Below, piece after piece: positions 60,108-64,000 of a stretch of DNA of 64,000 nucleotides. The notes under the pieces are model-generated. The model was not told the DNA's origin, did not search any database, and saw only the letters and a list, made by a program, of their open reading frames with translations. Origin of the DNA: Pedobacter ureilyticus (GTDB lineage Bacteria > Bacteroidota > Bacteroidia > Sphingobacteriales > Sphingobacteriaceae); contig NZ_SSHJ01000019.1 of the NCBI RefSeq assembly GCF_005925345.1, forward strand, positions 36,934 to 100,933, written 5' to 3'. Both the position numbers and the translations under genes were made by a program. The first letter of the stretch is position 1, and each line of letters starts with the position of its first letter.

Positions 60108-61910
60108 TAAACCAATCTGTTTCAGCAATATCGTTGCATTAAATTTGGTACAAGGACCTTGTTTAATCAAGTAATCAAATTCCATCTCATTACCTACCAA
60201 CTGAATATCAAAATGAAAATTACGTACCGAAGTGGGATGCACTTGTTCTAATTCTGAAAGCTGCAAATCGTGAGTTGCGAAAAGTGTAGGCGTTTTAATT
60301 TTAATTAGCTTTTCGATAAAGGCTTTAGAACCATCAAACTTATCTTTACTATTGGTTCCTCGCAACATTTCATCAATTAATACAAAAGCATTTGGATGTA
60401 ACTCCACTTCACTCAATATCATTTTCAAACGGTTCAGTTCGGCCTTAAAAGTTGAAGTACTTTCAATTAAGTTATCCTTAATACGCATGTAAGTTAACAA
60501 ACGGAAAATAGATAAATCCATCCGCTTTGCGCAAACTGGTGCACCTGCGTAAGCCAACACCATGTTAATGCCAACCGTACGAAGAAATGTACTTTTACCA
60601 GCCATGTTAGAACCAGTAATGATATCTACTGTGGGGTTCGCTTTTAAGGTATAGGTATTACTTACTCTTTTTTGCAGTGTAATTAAAGGATGCCCTAAAT
60701 GTTGGGCTTCTAAAGAAAAATCATTGCTTATTACAGGAAAAACCCAATCTGGGTGGTTATAGCTTAACGTAGCAAAAGAAATCAGTTCTTCGAAATATCC
60801 TATCCTATCTAAACCTTGAGCTACCTCGTTACCTACATTTGCGCTCCAATCTCCAAGCTTAATACAACATTTCAAATCCCATAACAAAAAGAAATTAAGG
60901 ACAGCATACAATAAAAAGTTCAACCTTGCATCAAATTCAACGATAATTTTAGCTAAATTTTTAATGTGGCTGCTCACCTTCTTATTGGTAGGAAATAATT
61001 TTTTGATGTAAGTAGTTTTCCAATCGTGTTTTTCGGTCCACTCAATAGCATCGGCATAATTATTTAACAAACCAGAACTACCGCTAAAACCATAATATAC
61101 TACGGTAATTTGCTTCGAATAAATGTAAGTAACCATCGCATTTGCAAAAGCCACTAAACCGAAAACACTCCAAAACGTGCCACCAAAAATCAATCCTGCT
61201 AAACCTAGCAACGCCATTAAATAAGGCACCAATTTTACATAAAGCTTCAGTAAACCATTCGAAGTAAAGGCAACTTGTTTCAGTAACTGAGCACCTAATT
61301 TCAGTTTAATTTCTTCGATCCTAGTTACTTCGTGCCCTTTTAAGTTAGCTCTAAAAGCGAAAGTAGTATCAATATGCTGGGTTAATTCTTTAATTGCTTT
61401 CTGTCGTTCTACAATAGTTTCTTGGTTGTTAACTATTGCCAGATGTTTTGCCAATTCTTCTACGCCAATTTTCGACGCCCCCCTATTGATTAAAGCATAA
61501 AGTGAAGATTTACCAAAAATATCCAAATCAGAAAGATAAGCGTGATTTTCATCTTCAAAAGCAGTTCCGTCATCGTATCCATTAGTTTTGCCTTGTAGTA
61601 CTGCAATCTCGTTCTCGAAAACCCAAAGCAAATTCTGGTGAAACTTGTAAGTCTTTTCTAACTTATTTTGCTGCCTAACTACAGCAGCGAACGTAAAAAT
61701 TGGCAACAATAGCAATACAGACCAAATGGCATTTGCCGTATTTCCTTCAGAGCTTACCAAACCAACAAAAAATCCAATTTCTACTAATAACAAAGCAACC
61801 CGTACAAAAGAAAGTCGATCTACTTTTTTCTTTAATATAGAAATTTCCGTTTGCTGTTCTTTTGCTAATTGTTCGTAACTTTTTAGTCTATCGGGCTCGG
61901 TATTTAACAT
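60102..61910 (-). CDS. MutS-like ATPase with membrane segments
   Basis: A MutS-family protein without the mismatch-recognition domain. A short coiled coil (about 10-35) precedes two hydrophobic segments (about 35-75), and more lie near 225-265. The MutS ATPase domain is at about 415-600, with Walker A TGSNMAGKSTFLRT, Walker B AFVLIDEMLRGTNSKDK and ATHDLQLSELE. It probably acts on branched DNA or in recombination, or in a membrane-linked role; canonical mismatch repair is unlikely. I placed the start at 61910 because the -7 box ends 20 nt upstream, and the longer ORF would begin upstream of the promoter. Confidence 0.85.
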   Translation of the reverse strand: MLNTEPDRLKSYEQLAKEQQTEISILKKKVDRLSFVRVALLLVEIGFFVGLVSSEGNTANAIWSVLLLLPIFTFAAVVRQQNKLEKTYKFHQNLLWVFENEIAVLQGKTNGYDDGTAFEDENHAYLSDLDIFGKSSLYALINRGASKIGVEELAKHLAIVNNQETIVERQKAIKELTQHIDTTFAFRANLKGHEVTRIEEIKLKLGAQLLKQVAFTSNGLLKLYVKLVPYLMALLGLAGLIFGGTFWSVFGLVAFANAMVTYIYSKQITVVYYGFSGSSGLLNNYADAIEWTEKHDWKTTYIKKLFPTNKKVSSHIKNLAKIIVEFDARLNFLLYAVLNFFLLWDLKCCIKLGDWSANVGNEVAQGLDRIGYFEELISFATLSYNHPDWVFPVISNDFSLEAQHLGHPLITLQKRVSNTYTLKANPTVDIITGSNMAGKSTFLRTVGINMVLAYAGAPVCAKRMDLSIFRLLTYMRIKDNLIESTSTFKAELNRLKMILSEVELHPNAFVLIDEMLRGTNSKDKFDGSKAFIEKLIKIKTPTLFATHDLQLSELEQVHPTSVRNFHFDIQLVGNEMEFDYLIKQGPCTKFNATILLKQIGLG

Positions 61911-61930
61911 TATATTTGAAGAATTAAGCT

Positions 61931-61939
61931 GCAAAGATA
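61931..61939 (-). promoter_or_regulatory. -7 promoter box for the MutS-like gene
   Basis: The minus strand reads TATCTTTGC, 20 nt before the ATG at 61910. It lies inside the extended ORF and so decides the start. It is only 18 bp from the divergent rlmH start. Confidence 0.6.
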
Positions 61940-61956
61940 AAAAACACAACCATTAG

Positions 61957-62430
61957 ATGAAGATTACCTTAATTGCCATCGGAAAAACCGAAGATAAATA
62001 TTTGATCGAAGGCATTGATAAGTATTTGGGAAGATTGAAGCATTACATTAACTTCAACATGGTAATTATTCCAGATGTAAAAAACACAAAAAACCTTACC
62101 GAAGCACAGCAAAAAACTAAAGAAGCAGAATTGTTACTTAAACAATTGAACAATAGCGACACTGTGGTGTTATTAGATGAAAAAGGTAAAAAATATACAT
62201 CCGTTCAGTTTTCGCAATACATCAACAAGCAAATGGTTGGCAGTGTGCAGAACTTGGTTTTTATTATTGGTGGCCCTTACGGCTTTGATGAAAGCATTTA
62301 CAAAAGATCAAATAGTAGCATTTCGCTGTCAGACATGACTTTTTCTCATCAAATGGTACGTTTGTTTTTTGTAGAGCAACTTTACAGAGCTTTTACGATA
62401 TTGAAAAATGAGCCTTACCACCACGAATAA
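61957..62430 (+). CDS. rlmH: 23S rRNA pseudouridine(1915) N3-methyltransferase RlmH
   Basis: Methylates pseudouridine 1915 in 23S rRNA of the assembled ribosome. A 157-aa SPOUT methyltransferase with VVLLDEKGKKYTSVQFSQY, the knot motif FIIGGPYGFDE and LSDMTFSHQMVRLFFVEQLYRAFTI, ending in YHHE as usual. It is divergent from the MutS-like gene, with overlapping promoter regions. Confidence 0.97.
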   Translation: MKITLIAIGKTEDKYLIEGIDKYLGRLKHYINFNMVIIPDVKNTKNLTEAQQKTKEAELLLKQLNNSDTVVLLDEKGKKYTSVQFSQYINKQMVGSVQNLVFIIGGPYGFDESIYKRSNSSISLSDMTFSHQMVRLFFVEQLYRAFTILKNEPYHHE

Positions 62431-62444
62431 AAAATTTAGTCATT

Positions 62445-62498
62445 GATATACAGATTTGTATTATTTTAGAATTTATAAATCAAAAACATCTGTGTATC
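62445..62498. repeat. Inverted repeat with GATAYACAGAT arms
   Basis: GATATACAGAT (62445-62455) faces ATCTGTGTATC (62488-62498), one mismatch, over a 32-bp AT-rich spacer just after rlmH. It is a dyad like the others in the window, but without clear tandem units. Confidence 0.5.
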
Positions 62499-62511
62499 TG
62501 TGGCAATAATT

Positions 62512-62562
62512 ATGGAAAACACTTATACTAATCATCCGTTAATTAAAAAGGAGGAATTATGA
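62512..62562 (+). CDS. Micro-ORF (16 aa) overlapping the next start
   Basis: ATG at 62512 opens a 16-residue reading frame (MENTYTNHPLIKKEEL) whose TGA stop overlaps the ATG of the next ORF in an ATGA arrangement. The SD-like sequence of the second ORF lies within it. It could couple or attenuate translation of the 41-aa protein, or be chance. Confidence 0.4.
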   Translation: MENTYTNHPLIKKEEL

Positions 62563-62684
62563 AACTACCAGGAGATTATAAAAGAAACTACAGATTTAGA
62601 AGCGATACCTCTAAAGAACAAAGGTATTTAACCATCATGATAGCTGTGGTAATTATTGTAGCTATACTATTATATTTTCTGTAA
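62559..62684 (+). CDS. Small single-pass membrane protein (41 aa)
   Basis: The ORF has a strong Shine-Dalgarno-like AAGGAGGA four bases before the ATG, unusual in this phylum. The first 23 residues are basic and polar (MKLPGDYKRNYRFRSDTSKE); the rest is one membrane helix (IMIAVVIIVAILLYFL). A rho-independent terminator follows immediately. I do not recognise a family. Such small membrane proteins often act as regulators or subunits of membrane complexes. Confidence 0.65.
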   Translation: MKLPGDYKRNYRFRSDTSKEQRYLTIMIAVVIIVAILLYFL

Positions 62685-62687
62685 ACG

Positions 62688-62712
62688 AAAAAAGCACCAA
62701 TCGGTGCTTTTT
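62688..62712 (+). terminator. Rho-independent terminator after the small membrane protein
   Basis: AAAGCACC and GGTGCTTT pair around a 4-nt loop (AATC), with A and T runs outside. It probably also serves the convergent DUF5606 gene. Confidence 0.88.
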
Positions 62713-62733
62713 CTAATACATATTTAAAGCTAA

Positions 62734-63270
62734 CTAAGCTCCTCTTTTAGTAGGCATGGTTGCTTTTTTAGCAGGTGCCGATGTTTTTGCTGTTGGTGCC
62801 TTGGCCGACTTTGCTTTAGGAGCAACTTTAGGCTTAGCCTCAACTTTATCATCCACCTTAGGCGCTTCTTCAGCTGCACCTGGAGCAGCTTCAGTAAACA
62901 AAGGCATATCTTTTAAGAAGTTGTACCAAGATAAAATTTTCTTCATATCAGAAGCATAAACCTTCTCTTGATCGTGGTTTGGAGCTACTTCTAAAAAGAA
63001 TTTCCTTAGCGTGTTACCATCCGCTTTGGCATCTGGAATAGCAGTTTTAGTAGCCGCAATATTTGCTAAAACATCAGTTAATTTCAATTCTTCGTCTTCT
63101 CCATAAATAGTGATATCTTCTAAAGAAGCCAATTTGGTGTTAGTAAGGTTTGCAATAATCTTTAATTTTTGCTCGTCCAAACTCTCTAAAACGTAGCCTG
63201 CTTTATTTTGTCCAATTAATTTGAACAAGCCAGATCTACCAGAAACAGATACAATTCCTCTTAAATTCAT
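62734..63270 (-). CDS. DUF5606 family protein with Ala/Lys/Pro-rich tail
   Basis: The N-terminal 130 residues (NLRGIVSVSGRSGLFKLIGQNKAGYVLESLDE ... KVYASDMKKILSWYNFL) match DUF5606, a family known from Bacteroidota with no established role. The start looks like a small beta-barrel, which can bind RNA or protein. The last roughly 45 residues are a low-complexity tail rich in Ala, Lys and Pro, probably disordered. It lies directly after the cyclophilin gene on the same strand, with a heptamer repeat in between. Confidence 0.82.
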   Translation of the reverse strand: MNLRGIVSVSGRSGLFKLIGQNKAGYVLESLDEQKLKIIANLTNTKLASLEDITIYGEDEELKLTDVLANIAATKTAIPDAKADGNTLRKFFLEVAPNHDQEKVYASDMKKILSWYNFLKDMPLFTEAAPGAAEEAPKVDDKVEAKPKVAPKAKSAKAPTAKTSAPAKKATMPTKRGA

Positions 63271-63281
63271 ATATTTTATAA

Positions 63282-63347
63282 GATTTGAGAAATGAGATAT
63301 GAGATGTGAGAAACTTGTCTCAAATCTAACATCTCAAATCTAATGTC
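63282..63347. repeat. Heptamer dyad element between the cyclophilin and DUF5606 genes
   Basis: The left arm is GATTTGA, GAAATGA, GATATGA, GATGTGA (63282-63309); the right arm is TCAAATC, TAACATC, TCAAATC, TAATGTC (63320-63347). The spacer is 10 bp. It is the same 4+4 heptamer plan as in ribF. The last unit touches the cyclophilin stop codon (63347-63349, minus strand). Confidence 0.8.
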
Positions 63348-63805
63348 TATTCTTCAATTACTTCTACTGTTAAAATTTTATCACCTTGACGGATTTCATC
63401 AACCAAGTCGACATTTTCTACCACTTTACCAAAACAAGTATGGTTACGATCTAAGTGAGCAGTATTGTCTCTGCTGTGGCAAACGAAAAACTGAGAGCCC
63501 CCAGTGTTTCTACCAGCGTGAGCCATAGAAAGCACACCTCTATCGTGATATTGGTTATCGCCATCCAATTCGCAATCAATTTTGTAACCTGGACCACCAG
63601 TACCAGCCATGCCAGAAGCACCGTCTTTAGAATTTGGACAACCACCTTGAATTACGAAATTAGGGATTACACGGTGAAAAGTTACACCATCATAAAATCC
63701 TTCTTTAGCTAATTTCTTAAAGTTAGCAACAGCTTTAGGAGCATCTTTTTCATAGAAGTCCACGGTCATATCGCCTTTTACCGTTTTTATAATTGCTTTA
63801 CCCAT
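63347..63805 (-). CDS. Cyclophilin-type peptidyl-prolyl cis-trans isomerase
   Basis: Catalyses proline isomerisation during protein folding. The compact core is complete: FHRVIPNFVIQGGCP near residue 45, GTGGPGYKI, LSMAHAGRNTGGSQFFVC near 100 and LDRNHTCFGKVVE. At 152 aa with no signal peptide it is cytoplasmic. I chose the ATG at 63805 because the longer ORF would start inside the -7 box. Confidence 0.95.
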   Translation of the reverse strand: MGKAIIKTVKGDMTVDFYEKDAPKAVANFKKLAKEGFYDGVTFHRVIPNFVIQGGCPNSKDGASGMAGTGGPGYKIDCELDGDNQYHDRGVLSMAHAGRNTGGSQFFVCHSRDNTAHLDRNHTCFGKVVENVDLVDEIRQGDKILTVEVIEE

Positions 63806-63825
63806 TTTCTTTTTTTTATAAGGAT

Positions 63826-63834
63826 GCAAATTTA
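63826..63834 (-). promoter_or_regulatory. -7 promoter box for the cyclophilin gene
   Basis: The minus strand reads TAAATTTGC, 20 nt before the ATG at 63805. It overlaps the upstream in-frame start at 63829 and so rules it out. Confidence 0.6.
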
Positions 63835-63932
63835 CACAAATTAATTAAATGTGATAATCCGTTGATGTGATGATCAGGGAAATCGCTTTTAACATTTGAA
63901 AGACAAGAATAATTGTTATATTTATGATATAA

Positions 63933-64000
63933 ATGACTAAGGTCAAAAAAATGGCCTTTTCAAATCCCGACTATTCATCTCACCAAGTTTTTTCTCGTTA
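63933..64000 (+). CDS. Possible gene start running off the window
   Basis: An open frame from ATG 63933 (MTKVKK) or ATG 63951 (MAFSNPDYSSHQVFSR) has no stop to the window end. It follows AT-rich promoter-like sequence but no exact TAnnTTTG box. Too short to identify. Confidence 0.3.
   Translation, partial: MTKVKKMAFSNPDYSSHQVFSR

Overview
The window is a contiguous stretch of an AT-rich Bacteroidota chromosome, most like a Pedobacter-type Sphingobacteriaceae. Three things point there: a SusC/SusD polysaccharide utilisation locus run by a hybrid two-component regulator, two secreted proteins with type IX secretion tails, and many promoters of the Bacteroidota form TAnnTTTG (-7) with TTG about 20 bp upstream. 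Families largely confined to this phylum (DUF4293, DUF5606, DUF5017, DUF4861) agree. I saw no rRNA, tRNA, CRISPR array or insertion sequence.

Layout. 1-3.6 kb: uppP, truB, a YitT-type membrane protein and ribF on the plus strand. 3.7-10 kb: a Kef-type cation antiporter, a truncated haemoglobin, a LysE exporter and uvrA. 10.4-15.4 kb: an ECF sigma factor with a small companion, an MFS exporter, lipoprotein MsrB, sucD and a phosphopantetheinyl transferase. 15.4-32.7 kb: a minus-strand polysaccharide locus with regulator, SusC, SusD, DUF5017 surface lipoprotein, GH88, heparinase II/III-like lyase, acetylesterase, GH53 galactanase and a jelly-roll protein. A divergent T9SS cargo protein and a DUF4861-dctA pair follow. 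37-49 kb: ABC exporter, truA, a second T9SS cargo, a DEAD-box helicase, gpsA and an HlyD-TolC efflux pair. 49-58 kb: a polysaccharide deacetylase, a degenerate M23 protein, and two different aconitases separated by a mobile mystery protein A/B (HTH plus Fic) cassette. 58-64 kb: tandem DUF2007 proteins with a GH1 glycosidase, a membrane MutS-like ATPase, rlmH, a micro-ORF pair, DUF5606 and a cyclophilin.

The most unusual signal is a family of small structured repeats. Each has about four tandem 7- or 8-bp units facing about four reverse-complement units. Most sit at the 3' ends of genes, and several supply or abut the stop codon: MFS/msrB, truA, the MutS-like gene, uvrA and the cyclophilin. 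Two copies lie inside conserved enzyme genes (ribF and the polysaccharide deacetylase), where they are read through in frame and add roughly 38-41 residues in loops outside the catalytic motifs. The second notable signal is an exact 32-bp-period array of AAATTGAY motifs in the promoter of the mobile mystery cassette. One of those motifs belongs to a 13-bp direct repeat that flanks the cassette. Unit lengths, positions and reading frames were read directly from the sequence; functions and origins of these repeats are inference.
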